64,000 nucleotides of DNA, taken from Actinomycetota bacterium (GTDB taxonomy: Bacteria > Actinomycetota > Actinomycetes > Propionibacteriales > Propionibacteriaceae). Each line of letters begins with the position of its first letter. Within the stretch, counting starts at the first letter, position 1. Below the pieces are notes generated by a model. The model did not search any database and was not told the DNA's origin. It saw only the letters and a list, made by a program, of their open reading frames with translations. Both the position numbers and the translations under genes were made by a program. Location of the stretch: contig JAIUOT010000049.1 in NCBI GenBank assembly GCA_020161015.1, forward strand, positions 62,001-126,000. The letters run 5' to 3'. Positions 1 to 8,296 of this stretch are shown here, piece after piece.

Positions 1-351
1 CGCTGCCGTCGGGCCCCCGGAGAGGTGGGCCAGCCACAGCCCGCCCGAAAGCCGGCTGACGGGCACGATCTCGGGGCTGGAGAACACCGTGTCGTTGTAG
101 GCACGCTCGCAGATGCCGCGGAGGGCGTCCGACCCGATGTCGTCGACGAACAGCGAGAGGACGGCGTGGGCGAGCGAGGCGTACCCGCCGGTCTCCAGCA
201 GCGTCCGCCAGGACGCCAGCGTCGCCGCGTCCAGTCGCGGGTACGACTCGGGCAGGTACAGCCCGCCGTCGGGCGCGAGGCCCTCCAGCAGGATGTCGCT
301 GAAGGTCGGCCGGGGGTCGTCCGGAAGGCCGCGGGTGGACAGGTAACGCAC
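1..351 (-). CDS. thrC: Threonine synthase, N-terminal part (runs off window)
   Basis: The complement reads from a GTG at 351 into a protein starting VRYLSTRG, then FSDILLEGLAPDGGLYLPE, the typical N-terminus of threonine synthase, the PLP enzyme that converts O-phosphohomoserine to threonine in the cytoplasm. Only the first 117 residues are inside the window, so the PLP-lysine domain cannot be seen. The start was chosen because family members begin M-x-YISTR; there is no clear ribosome site before it. It points away from the coiled-coil operon. The partial state is due to the window edge, not to a break in the gene. Family identity is strong and function follows from the family. Confidence 0.88.
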   Translation of the reverse strand, partial: MRYLSTRGLPDDPRPTFSDILLEGLAPDGGLYLPESYPRLDAATLASWRTLLETGGYASLAHAVLSLFVDDIGSDALRGICERAYNDTVFSSPEIVPVSRLSGGLWLAHLSGGPTAA

Positions 352-501
352 GGAGAAGAACTGTACCGACCCCGTTCCGCGGGCCCCCCGGCGAGTCTCA
401 CCGGACCCTGCCGGACGGGCGTCCCGGGAGCTGGGAAACACACAGGATCCGCCAAGGCTTGACCTCTGCCTCAGAGAGTCGCCGCGACACTCCGTGCCGG
501 G

Positions 502-1971
502 TTGCCTTTTGCCTTGTCGCCCTTGGATCATGACTTCGTGCTCGATCCTGCCGTGCGTCCCCCCGCCCAGCCGGCCGGCAACGAGCTGACCAGGCAGGCC
601 ACCGAAATCCTGACCCAGGCGCAGAACCTGGCTGATCAGCTCCGCACCGAAGCCCAGGCTGAGGCGGATGCCGTGCGCGCCGAGACGGCCCGGAACCGCG
701 AACTGAACGACCAGCTCGCCCGCGAGGTGGCCGAGCACAAGGCCGCCGCGGAGGAGGCGATGGTCTCCGCCGCCGCCCGGCTGGACGAGGCCCGCCAGGA
801 CGCGATCACCCTGCTCTCCGACGCCACCGAGCAGTCGGCCCTGATCACCCAGACCGCAGAGCGCACCGCAGCGGAGGTGATCGCCGCCGCGCGCGCGGAG
901 GCCGAGCGGATCGTGCAGGACGGGCAGGTCAAGGCCGCCACCGTGATGAACACCGCCCGGCGCACGGAGGACGAGGTGCGCCAGCGCCTGGACGCCCGGG
1001 TGAGCGCGGTGGACGCCGAGTTGTCCGACCGTCGCCGCGCGCAGGAGTCCGAGGAGGCCCAGCGCAGGGACATGCTCGAGGCCGAGCTCTCCGCGATGCG
1101 CGGCCACGTCATGGACGAGCTCGCCGCACGCAGGGCGGAGCTGGACGAGGAGGTGGCCCACCTCCAGGCGCAGCTGGTGGCCGACCGCAACGAGTTCGAG
1201 ACCGAGTCGGCCCGCGCGCACGCCCAGGCGCAGGCCGAGCGCGAGGCCCTGGCCGCAGAGGCGCAGGCCAAGGCGGACGAGCAGCTGGCCGCGGCCGCAG
1301 CGCACGTGGCGTGGACGGAACAGGCGATGGCGGAGCTGCGCGCCAGCGTGGCCGCCGAGGCCGAGGCCGCCCGCCGCCAGACGCACAACGAGCTCGCCGA
1401 GCACGCCCGGCAGGTGCGCGAGCGCGTGGAGCTGGCGCTCACGACCACGACCCACCGCAACCAGGCGATGATGGCCGAGGCCACCGCCGTGGCCGAGGAC
1501 CTCCAGGCCCGCGCCCGCGCCGTCCTCGACGCCGCAGAGCGGGACGCCGCCCACACCCGGCGTCAGGTGCAGGAGGAGTGTGACCGGCTGCTGAGCAGCG
1601 CCCGCTCCGAGGCCCGTGCCCAGGTGGAGCGGGCCGAGCGCCGCCTGGCCGAGGCCGAGGCCGGCGCGAAGCTCATCCGCGAGCGCACCGCCGCCGACCT
1701 CGAGAAGCTCCAGCGCGACACCTTCGAGGCCGCCCGAGCCTCGCGCGACGAGGCGGTCTCGCTGCTCAGCCAGGCACGGATCGACGCGGACGCCGTGCGC
1801 GCGGAGGCACGCGCCCTGATGGACCGCGCCCGCGCAGAGGTGGCCCAGCTGGCCCGCCGCCGTGACGACATCAACGCCCAACTCGGGCACCTGTCCGGGG
1901 TCATCGAGGCGCTCGCCGTCCCCGAACGTCCCCACCAGAATCCCCGGCAAGAAATGGAAGAAGGATCATGA
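502..1971 (+). CDS. Long coiled-coil protein, DivIVA/Scy-like
   Basis: The protein is almost one continuous Ala/Glu/Arg/Gln-rich coiled coil from about residue 20 to 470 with no membrane segment and no enzymatic motif. It resembles the cytoskeletal coiled-coil proteins (DivIVA, Scy, FilP type) that mark growing poles in actinobacteria, but the canonical N-terminal DivIVA motif is not clear here. The stop overlaps the ATG of the next gene (ATGA), so the two are translationally coupled and probably act together. The start is uncertain: TTG at 502 gives 489 residues, and TTG 514, TTG 523 and GTG 538 are in the same frame; none has a good ribosome site. A polar scaffold role is inference. Confidence 0.72.
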   Translation: MPFALSPLDHDFVLDPAVRPPAQPAGNELTRQATEILTQAQNLADQLRTEAQAEADAVRAETARNRELNDQLAREVAEHKAAAEEAMVSAAARLDEARQDAITLLSDATEQSALITQTAERTAAEVIAAARAEAERIVQDGQVKAATVMNTARRTEDEVRQRLDARVSAVDAELSDRRRAQESEEAQRRDMLEAELSAMRGHVMDELAARRAELDEEVAHLQAQLVADRNEFETESARAHAQAQAEREALAAEAQAKADEQLAAAAAHVAWTEQAMAELRASVAAEAEAARRQTHNELAEHARQVRERVELALTTTTHRNQAMMAEATAVAEDLQARARAVLDAAERDAAHTRRQVQEECDRLLSSARSEARAQVERAERRLAEAEAGAKLIRERTAADLEKLQRDTFEAARASRDEAVSLLSQARIDADAVRAEARALMDRARAEVAQLARRRDDINAQLGHLSGVIEALAVPERPHQNPRQEMEEGS

Positions 1972-3056
1972 CCCAGCAGAACCCGGCCTTCCGGACGGTC
2001 ATGCGCGGCTACGAGCCGGGCGAGGTCGACAAGGCCTTCGCCGACCTCCACCGCGCGCTCGACCAGGCTCGTGCTGAGTCCGGCAACACGGCCGTCGCGG
2101 TCACCAAGCTCACCTCCCAGGTGGCGCAGCTGGAGGAGCAGGCGAACGCGTACCGCAGCCGGATCGCCGCCCTGGAGCAGGAGGAGAAGGAGGCCGCCCC
2201 GCCGTCCTTCAGCGACCTCGGCGCGCGCATCGGCAAGATGCTGAAGCTCGCCGAGGACGAGGCCGCCGAGATGCGGGCGAAGGCGAAGGCGGACGCGGAC
2301 AAGCTGGTCGCCGACGCCGAGGCCGCGGCCGAGCAGGCACGCAGCTCCGCCGACCGGTACGCCGCCGACGTGACCAGCCGCACCGACGCCGAGGCCACCC
2401 GGGTGCTGGAGGCCGCGAAGCGGCAGTCCGACGAGATCCTCGACTACGCCGACCGCGAGGCCACCGCCCGCCGCGAGGAGGCCGAGGCGGTCTACGAGCA
2501 CCAGCGTGCGCGCGCCGCTGCCGCTGCCGCGGACTTCGAGAAGACGCTGGCCGAGCGCCGCGACAAGGCCGCGGAGGAGTTCGCCGCGCAGATGGCGGCC
2601 AACGAGCAGGCGATCGCCCGCTCCCTGGAGCGCCAGGCCGCGATCGAGGCCGAGGCCGACCGGACGCTCGCAGAGGCGAAGGCGCAGGCCGAGGCCCACG
2701 TCAAGGCAGCCCGCGAGGAGGCCGGCCAGCACGTCGACGCCGCCCGCCTGGCCGCGGAGAAGATCCGTCGCGAGTCCGAGCGCGAGCTCCAGGCCGCCAC
2801 GTCCCGTCGCGACGCGATCACCGCGCAGCTGACCAACGTCCGCCAGATGCTGGCGACCCTCGGCGGGGCGGCGATCGTCAACCCGCTGGCCGACCCCGAG
2901 CCCGCGGACGCCCCGGCGGAGGAGCCGGCCGCCGAAGCGGTGGCCGAGGAGGAGCCGGCGGAGGCCGGGGAGGACCTGGTCGAGGGCGATACCGAGGAGG
3001 CGGAGGTCGACGCCGCCGGGGACGAAGACAAGATCGAGCAGGAGACCCGCGCGTGA
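1968..3056 (+). CDS. DivIVA-domain coiled-coil protein
   Basis: Residues 8-27 contain F-x-x-V-x-x-GYEPGEVD, the membrane/pole-targeting motif of the DivIVA domain. A long coiled coil follows to about residue 290, then a very acidic tail rich in Glu, Pro and Ala (about 300-362). DivIVA proteins sense curved membrane and recruit the cell-wall machinery in actinobacteria. The gene overlaps the coiled-coil gene before it by 4 bases and the aldo/keto reductase after it by 4 bases (GTGA), so it sits inside a coupled operon. It is probably a second, accessory DivIVA-like protein rather than the main Wag31, because it is not beside sepF/ylmD division genes. Confidence 0.82.
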   Translation: MTQQNPAFRTVMRGYEPGEVDKAFADLHRALDQARAESGNTAVAVTKLTSQVAQLEEQANAYRSRIAALEQEEKEAAPPSFSDLGARIGKMLKLAEDEAAEMRAKAKADADKLVADAEAAAEQARSSADRYAADVTSRTDAEATRVLEAAKRQSDEILDYADREATARREEAEAVYEHQRARAAAAAADFEKTLAERRDKAAEEFAAQMAANEQAIARSLERQAAIEAEADRTLAEAKAQAEAHVKAAREEAGQHVDAARLAAEKIRRESERELQAATSRRDAITAQLTNVRQMLATLGGAAIVNPLADPEPADAPAEEPAAEAVAEEEPAEAGEDLVEGDTEEAEVDAAGDEDKIEQETRA

Positions 3057-4063
3057 AGTTCCGCTACCTCGGCAACTCCGGGCTGAAGGTCTCCGAGATC
3101 TGCTACGGCAACTGGATCACCCACGGGTCCCAGGTCGAGAACGAGATCGCCGAGCGCTGCGTCCACGCCGCCCTCGAGGCCGGCATCACCAGCTTCGACA
3201 CCGCCGACGTCTACGCCAACACGGTCGCGGAGTCGGTGCTCGGGCAGGCGCTCAAGGGCCAGCGGCGCGAGTCGCTGGAGATCTTCACGAAGGTGTACTG
3301 GCCGACCGGCCCCAAGGGCCCGAACGACTGCGGGCTGTCGCGCAAGCACATCATGGAGTCGGTCAACGGGTCGCTGCGCCGGCTCGGCACCGACTACGTC
3401 GACCTGTACCAGGCCCACCGCTACGACCACGAGACGCCGCTGGAGGAGACCATGCAGGCGTTCGCCGACGTGGTCCGCTCGGGCAAGGCGCTCTACATCG
3501 GGGTCAGCGAGTGGGATGCCAACCAGATCCGGTCGGCCCACGACCTGGCGAAGGACCTCGGCTTCCAGCTCGTGTCGAACCAGCCCCAGTACTCGATGCT
3601 GTGGCGGGTCATCGAGGAGTGGATCGTCCCGACCTCCGCCGAACTGGGCGTCTCCCAGATCTGCTGGTCGCCGGTCGCGCAGGGCGTGCTCAGCGGCAAG
3701 TACCTGCCCGGCGAGGCGCCGCCCAAGAACTCCCGTGCGACGGACGAGAAGGGCGGCTCGACGTTCATCCAGCGCCTGATGGGCGAGGACGTCCTCGTCG
3801 CCGTCCAGCGGCTGAGGCCGATCGCGGACGAGCTCGAACTCACCATGGCCCAGCTCGCCGTGGCGTGGGTGCTCCAGAACCCGAACGTCGCCTGCGCGAT
3901 CATCGGGGCCTCGCGCCCGCGGCAGATCCGCGAGAACGTGGCGGCGTCCGGCGTGGTGCTCAGCCCCGAGATCATGTCGCGCATCGACGACGCCCTCGGC
4001 GACGTGGTGGTGCGCAACCCGATGCTGACCGCGGAGAACTCGCCCAAGGAACGCCCCTGCTGA
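3053..4063 (+). CDS. Aldo/keto reductase, Kv-beta-like
   Basis: An NADPH-dependent (alpha/beta)8-barrel oxidoreductase of 336 residues. The catalytic tetrad is intact: D49 in FDTAD, Y54, K80 in IFTK and H122 in YQAHRYD. The C-terminal cofactor stretch has the family pattern AIIGASRPRQIREN. The sequence (KFRYLGNSGLKVS at the start, QPQYSMLWR mid-protein) is closest to the potassium-channel-beta-subunit type of AKR. It starts with GTG overlapping the DivIVA-domain gene, and the following hydrolase begins on its stop codon. The substrate is unknown; the coupling to coiled-coil proteins is unexpected for an AKR. Confidence 0.88.
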   Translation: MKFRYLGNSGLKVSEICYGNWITHGSQVENEIAERCVHAALEAGITSFDTADVYANTVAESVLGQALKGQRRESLEIFTKVYWPTGPKGPNDCGLSRKHIMESVNGSLRRLGTDYVDLYQAHRYDHETPLEETMQAFADVVRSGKALYIGVSEWDANQIRSAHDLAKDLGFQLVSNQPQYSMLWRVIEEWIVPTSAELGVSQICWSPVAQGVLSGKYLPGEAPPKNSRATDEKGGSTFIQRLMGEDVLVAVQRLRPIADELELTMAQLAVAWVLQNPNVACAIIGASRPRQIRENVAASGVVLSPEIMSRIDDALGDVVVRNPMLTAENSPKERPC

Positions 4064-5403
4064 CCGACTTCGTCGCCGCGGCCGCCGCGCTCCCGGAGCT
4101 GGAGCTCCACGCGCTGGTGGTGCTGCGCGACGGCGTCGTGGTCGGCCGTTGCCAGTGGGAGCCGTACGTCCCCGGCGACCTCGCGCTCGTGTACTCGGTC
4201 AGCAAGACCGTCACCGCGACCGCCGTCGGCCTCGCCGTGGCCGAGGGGCGGTTCGCCCTCGACGACCGCGTGGCCGACCTGGTGGGGGGCGCGCCGGACG
4301 GGTCGCCGCTCGACGACCGCGTGGCCTCGATCACCGTCCACCACCTGCTGTCGATGTCGACCGGCCACACCGCCGACACGCTCGAGGCGATGCAGGCCCG
4401 TCCCGCCGCGGAGTGGGTGCCGGCCTTCCTCGCGCAGCGTCCGCAGGAGCCGGTCGGCTCGGTGCACGTCTACCACAACGGCGCCTCGTTCCTCCTGGGC
4501 GAGCTCATCCGCCGGCACACCGGCCAGGACCTGCTGGACTACCTGCGTCCGCGGCTGCTGGAGCCGCTCGGCATCGAGGCGACGTGGGACACCGACGCCC
4601 TGGGCCGGTGCCTGGGCTGGACGGGTCTGCACCTGTCCATCGACGGGCTGGCCGCCCTGGGCGAGCTGCTGCGCTGTGACGGCGTGTGGCACGGACGCCG
4701 GTTGCTGCCCGAGGGCTGGGTCGCGCGGGCGACGGCCCGGCACGTCGACACCACCGACCCGCACCCCGACTGGGGGCTGGGCTACGGCTACCAGGTGTGG
4801 ATGGGCCGGGAGGGCTACCGGCTCGACGGCGCCTACGGCCAGTTCGCCTTCGTGCTGCCGGCGCGCGGGCTGGTCGTGGCGATCCAGTCGGCCCAGTCGT
4901 GCACGCAGTTGCTCGTCGACCTGGTCTGGGAGCACCTGGTCGTCCCTGGCCTCCCGGACGGGCCGGCCGGGGCGACTGCGCGCGTGGCGGTGCCGCCGGA
5001 CACCGGTCGCGGCACCGCCTGGCGGGCGTCGGGCGCCGTCCCCCTCGACCCGGCGATGGTCGACCCGGGCGAGGAGCCCGGACGCGCCCCGGACGTCGCC
5101 GACGTGCGTGCCGAGCGGGACGGCGGCGAGCTGCGCCTGTCCCTCCTCGCCGAGGGCCACCCGGTGGAGCTGGTGGCACAACCGGGGTCGTGGCGCCGCC
5201 AGCACCTGCAACTGGGCGACGTGCGCGTCCCGGTCGCGGTCGCGGCCGGTGCGGACGAGCAGGGCGACCTGCACGTGCGACTCGTCCTCACCGACACCCC
5301 GCACACGCTGCGCCTGCGCCTGGGCCGGGACGGGCAGGCGGGCCTGGCCTGGCGCGTCGCGCCCCTCCAGGGTCCGTGCCTTTCGAGGATGCGCGCGCAC
5401 TGA
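4060..5403 (+). CDS. Serine hydrolase, beta-lactamase class C/DD-peptidase fold
   Basis: A 447-residue protein of the class C beta-lactamase superfamily. The nucleophile motif S46-V-S-K49 (in LVYSVSK) and the second-box Y138-H-N140 motif are both present, and a GAYGQ stretch fits the third box. There is no signal peptide, so it should be cytoplasmic, which argues for an esterase or peptidase role rather than antibiotic defence. I chose the rare start CTG at 4060 because it overlaps the upstream TGA (CTGA) and has AAGGA eight bases before it; no ATG, GTG or TTG lies close. The C-terminal 150 residues form an extra domain with no motif I recognise. Confidence 0.75.
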   Translation: MTDFVAAAAALPELELHALVVLRDGVVVGRCQWEPYVPGDLALVYSVSKTVTATAVGLAVAEGRFALDDRVADLVGGAPDGSPLDDRVASITVHHLLSMSTGHTADTLEAMQARPAAEWVPAFLAQRPQEPVGSVHVYHNGASFLLGELIRRHTGQDLLDYLRPRLLEPLGIEATWDTDALGRCLGWTGLHLSIDGLAALGELLRCDGVWHGRRLLPEGWVARATARHVDTTDPHPDWGLGYGYQVWMGREGYRLDGAYGQFAFVLPARGLVVAIQSAQSCTQLLVDLVWEHLVVPGLPDGPAGATARVAVPPDTGRGTAWRASGAVPLDPAMVDPGEEPGRAPDVADVRAERDGGELRLSLLAEGHPVELVAQPGSWRRQHLQLGDVRVPVAVAAGADEQGDLHVRLVLTDTPHTLRLRLGRDGQAGLAWRVAPLQGPCLSRMRAH

Positions 5404-5468
5404 GCGCCCTGCCGCGGGGGCAGTGGTGACACTCCACGACCGGGGCGGGCGGCCCTAGGTTTGGGGGC

Positions 5469-6197
5469 ATGGATGAACCGAAGGTCGACCTGCTGCCCGA
5501 CGAGGACTTCCGGCGGGTGCTCTGCGTCGTGGCGCATCCCGACGACGTCGAGTACGGCACGTCCGCGGCCGTGGCCCGGTGGACGTCGCGGGGCGTCGAG
5601 GTGGCGTACCTCCTGCTGACCGGCGGCGAGGCGGGCATGCAGCGTCCGCCGGAGGAGACCCGCGTCCTGCGGGCCGGTGAGCAGCGCGCGGCCTGCGACG
5701 CGGTCGGCGTCCGTGCGCTCACCGTGCTCGACCACCCCGACGGCATGCTGGTGTACTCCCTGGACCTGCGTCGCGACATCGCCCGCGAGATCCGCCGGTT
5801 CCGTCCGGACGTCGTCGTCACCGGCTCGTGGGACGTCGAGTTCGTGGCCGGCCTCAACCAGGCCGACCACCGGGCGGCCGGCCTGGCCTGCGCGGACGCC
5901 GTGCGGGATGCGGACAACACCTGGGTCTTCCCCGAGCTCGCCGCGCAGGAGGGGTTGGCCAAGTGGGGGGCGACCTGGCTGCTGGTCTCCGGCGACAACC
6001 GTCCCACCCACGGGGTGGACGTGTCGGGCGAGCCCGTCGAGCGGGGGATCGCCTCCCTCGAGGCCCACGCCGGCTACCTGGGCGACCTGAGCGGCCACCC
6101 GTCCCCCAGGGAGCTGATCGGCGGGGTCACCGCTGCGGCGGGACGGGCGCTCGGCGTGGCGAACGCCGTGCTGTTCCGCGCCTACCGCCTGCGCTGA
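5469..6197 (+). CDS. PIG-L family zinc deacetylase
   Basis: The zinc motif AHPDDVEYG (H23, D25, D26) near the N-terminus and the later ADHRAAG stretch identify the LmbE/PIG-L family, which removes N-acetyl groups from sugars such as GlcNAc-inositol (MshB) or hydrolyses mycothiol conjugates (Mca). At 242 residues it is shorter than MshB/Mca, so the substrate is open. The ATG lies seven bases after a TAGGTT box (5456-5461) with no ribosome site, so the mRNA is probably leaderless. It faces the amidotransferase gene convergently with an 18-base gap. Confidence 0.85.
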   Translation: MDEPKVDLLPDEDFRRVLCVVAHPDDVEYGTSAAVARWTSRGVEVAYLLLTGGEAGMQRPPEETRVLRAGEQRAACDAVGVRALTVLDHPDGMLVYSLDLRRDIAREIRRFRPDVVVTGSWDVEFVAGLNQADHRAAGLACADAVRDADNTWVFPELAAQEGLAKWGATWLLVSGDNRPTHGVDVSGEPVERGIASLEAHAGYLGDLSGHPSPRELIGGVTAAAGRALGVANAVLFRAYRLR

Positions 6198-6215
6198 GTG
6201 CCGGGAGGGACGGGC

Positions 6216-6944
6216 TCAGCGCGCGTACCGTCCCACGAAGTTGCGCAGCACGAGGTGCTGCTGGCCGTCGACGCTGCTGGCGTAGGCCATCGCGATCAGC
6301 TCGTCGAGCTCTGCGGGGTCGAAGTAGCCGGCGTGCTGGTAGATCCGCATGCGCGCGGCCAGGTCGTCGGCGTCCAGTTCGGGATGGAACTGCGTCACGT
6401 ACACGTTGGCGCCCACCCGGTACATCTGGAGGGGACAGTCCTGGCCGGTGGCGAGCACCGCCACTCCGGGCGGGGTGCCGTTGGCGGCCTCCTTGTGGCC
6501 GACGAACGCGTGGAAGCGCGGGCTGATGCCGGCCGTCAGCGGGTCCCGCACGCCCTCGTCGGTGAGCGTGATCTCGGTGGCGCCGACCGGCTCGCCGTAC
6601 GTGCGGTCCACCGTCCCGCCGAGGTGGGTGGTGACCGCGCCCACCCCGTAGCACATGCCCAGGAACGGGTAGTCGGTGTCGACGATCTCGTCCAGCAGCG
6701 CCAGCAGGTCGGCCTCGACCCGCTCCTGGATGGGGGTCTTCTGCGCGTCGGAGATGTTGAACGAGCTTCCGCCCAGGATCACGCCGGAGTACTCCGACAG
6801 CTCGAGGGCGGGGAGCGGCTCGGACTCCACCCGGATGTGCTGGAGCTGGCCGGGCTCGAGCCCCGCGTGGCGCAGGACGGAGCGGTACTCGGCCGCCGCG
6901 GCCTCGTTGTGGTCGCGGGTGGCCAGCAGCAGGAACGGTTTCAC
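6216..6944 (-). CDS. Class I glutamine amidotransferase (GMP-synthase-like)
   Basis: The triad of class I glutamine amidotransferases is visible: C98 in LGMCYG, and H187 and E189 in QFHPEL. There is no attached synthetase domain, so it belongs to the stand-alone GuaA-N-like group, which often carries out gamma-glutamyl transfer or hydrolysis. The start is GTG at 6944. A TAACCT box (6952-6957 on this strand) ends seven bases before it and overlaps the stop of the preceding carboxylate-amine ligase, so it may have its own leaderless transcript as well as run-through from the ligase gene. Substrate unknown. Confidence 0.83.
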   Translation of the reverse strand: MKPFLLLATRDHNEAAAAEYRSVLRHAGLEPGQLQHIRVESEPLPALELSEYSGVILGGSSFNISDAQKTPIQERVEADLLALLDEIVDTDYPFLGMCYGVGAVTTHLGGTVDRTYGEPVGATEITLTDEGVRDPLTAGISPRFHAFVGHKEAANGTPPGVAVLATGQDCPLQMYRVGANVYVTQFHPELDADDLAARMRIYQHAGYFDPAELDELIAMAYASSVDGQQHLVLRNFVGRYAR

Positions 6945-6954
6945 GGAAGAGAGG

Positions 6955-8076
6955 TTAACGGCGAAACGGCGTGCGGCGTCCGGTTTCGTCCAGCAGCAGG
7001 CGCAGCGCCTCCTGCGGCCCGCCCGCCGCCCGCTGCCGCTCGTAGCTCGCCCCGTGCGCGGACAGCTCCGCGGCGAAGCGCAGCTCGTCCTCGCAGCCGA
7101 GGTCGCGGGCGACCGGCGTGAGCCGTTCCAGCCACTGGGCCAGCCCCTCGCGCAGCGGCACCTCGCGGCGCAGCCGGTTCGGCGTGATCACGTGGGCGTC
7201 GAGCCCGTAGCGGGCCGCGCGCCACTTGTTCTCGCGCACCAGCCACGGCGGGAGCGACTCGAATGTCTGGTCGCTGGAGTAGGTGCGGGACACGTGCTCG
7301 GCGAAGCACTGCGTGAGCGCCGCCACGCACGCCAGTTCTGCCAGGGTGGGGACGGCGTCGCCGGTGCGGTTCTCCACCGTGCCGAACCTCGGCGACGGGC
7401 GGACGTCCCAGCGGATCTCGCCGGGGACGCTGATCATGCCGCACTCGAGCAGCTCCTCCGCGTACGCCTCGAACTCGGTCCAGCGTGACATCGGATAGGG
7501 CAGGCCGTTGGTGGGCAGCTGCTGGAAGAGCATGGTGCGCTGGGACGCGTAGCCGGTGTCCTCGCCCTCCCAGAACGGTGAGGAGCAGGTGATGGCCAGC
7601 AGGTACGGGTAGAACCGGGCCAGGCCCGTGGTGACCGGCAGCGCCTTGTCCTTGTGGTCGATGCCGACGTGGACGTGCGTGCCGCAGATCGCCATCCGGC
7701 GTCCCCAGTAGCCGGTGCGCTCGGCCACCACGTCGTAGCGCGGGCCCTCGAACCGCGGCTGGGCGGAGGCCGGGCTGAACGGGTGCGTGCCGGCGCCCAC
7801 CACGCCCAGGCCGAGCGGGGCCGCCACCCGCTGCACCTCGCGCAGGTGGTGGGCGACGTCCTCGACCGCCGCCGCCACGGTGCGGTGCACGCCGGAGACG
7901 ATCTCCACCATGTCCTGGAGGTACTCCTTGCGGATCGGTGCGTCCTCGCCCCCGCCGCACGCCTGGAGCACCGTGGGTGCCGCCGGCGTCAGCTCGCCGC
8001 TCGCGAGGTCGACGATGGCCAGCTCCCACTCTATGCCGACCGTGGACTGCTCGGACGGGGCGAAGTCGACCTGCAT
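6955..8076 (-). CDS. ybdK: Carboxylate-amine ligase, YbdK/GCS2 family
   Basis: This 373-residue protein has the hallmarks of the GCS2 family: STVGIEWEL near the N-terminus, GTHPFSP, the ICGTHVHVGI stretch and ENRTGD. Members are weak glutamate-cysteine ligases or make other gamma-glutamyl amides using ATP. I chose ATG 8076 because GAGGAG lies at the right distance before it. The amidotransferase gene starts 11 bases after its stop, which suggests the pair may make and break a gamma-glutamyl compound. Its exact substrate is not known, and actinobacteria usually use mycothiol instead of glutathione. Confidence 0.86.
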   Translation of the reverse strand: MQVDFAPSEQSTVGIEWELAIVDLASGELTPAAPTVLQACGGGEDAPIRKEYLQDMVEIVSGVHRTVAAAVEDVAHHLREVQRVAAPLGLGVVGAGTHPFSPASAQPRFEGPRYDVVAERTGYWGRRMAICGTHVHVGIDHKDKALPVTTGLARFYPYLLAITCSSPFWEGEDTGYASQRTMLFQQLPTNGLPYPMSRWTEFEAYAEELLECGMISVPGEIRWDVRPSPRFGTVENRTGDAVPTLAELACVAALTQCFAEHVSRTYSSDQTFESLPPWLVRENKWRAARYGLDAHVITPNRLRREVPLREGLAQWLERLTPVARDLGCEDELRFAAELSAHGASYERQRAAGGPQEALRLLLDETGRRTPFRR

Positions 8077-8147
8077 CTGGCGGCTCCTCACTCGGATGGC
8101 CCCGATTCTAGGCACCCCCACCTCTCCCCACCCCTCCGCGTTTGCTG

Positions 8148-8197
8148 CCGATCGCAACGCTCGCCGCCGGAATTCCGGCAGCGAGCGTTGCGATCGG
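8148..8197. repeat. GGAATTCC-centred palindrome, copy A (REP-like)
   Basis: A near-perfect 50-bp palindrome centred on GGAATTCC (8169-8176) with arms CCGATCGCAACGCTCGC and GCGAGCGTTGCGATCGG. The flanks CGTTTGCTG on the left and TGGCGGGAACGGGG on the right are also shared with copies at 12229 and 61516, so the repeat unit is about 70-75 bp and has an orientation. It lies between the divergent ligase and ABC exporter genes. The form fits a REP/REPIN element or a strong RNA hairpin. Confidence 0.85.
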
Positions 8198-8258
8198 TGG
8201 CGGGAACGGGGCGAGGACGGGGTGGGGCGAGGACGGGGCGAGGGCGCAAGGTTGCGCG

Positions 8259-8287
8259 CTGACAGGTCGGGGAAGGGGGCGTAATGT
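8259..8287 (+). promoter_or_regulatory. Promoter of the ABC exporter pair
   Basis: CTGACA (8259-8264), a 17-base spacer and TAATGT (8282-8287) match the housekeeping sigma consensus well. Transcription would begin around 8294-8297, right at the ATG at 8297, so the message is probably leaderless. Confidence 0.65.
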
Positions 8288-8296
8288 TTGTCGGCT

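Noticed and set aside
3511-5403. A frameshifted fusion of the aldo/keto reductase and the serine hydrolase
   Set aside because: The reductase is complete to its natural C-terminus and the hydrolase starts at the overlapping CTG; two coupled genes explain it.
4060-5403. A beta-lactamase resistance gene
   Set aside because: The protein has no signal peptide and its neighbours are cytoplasmic; the fold is shared by many esterases and peptidases.
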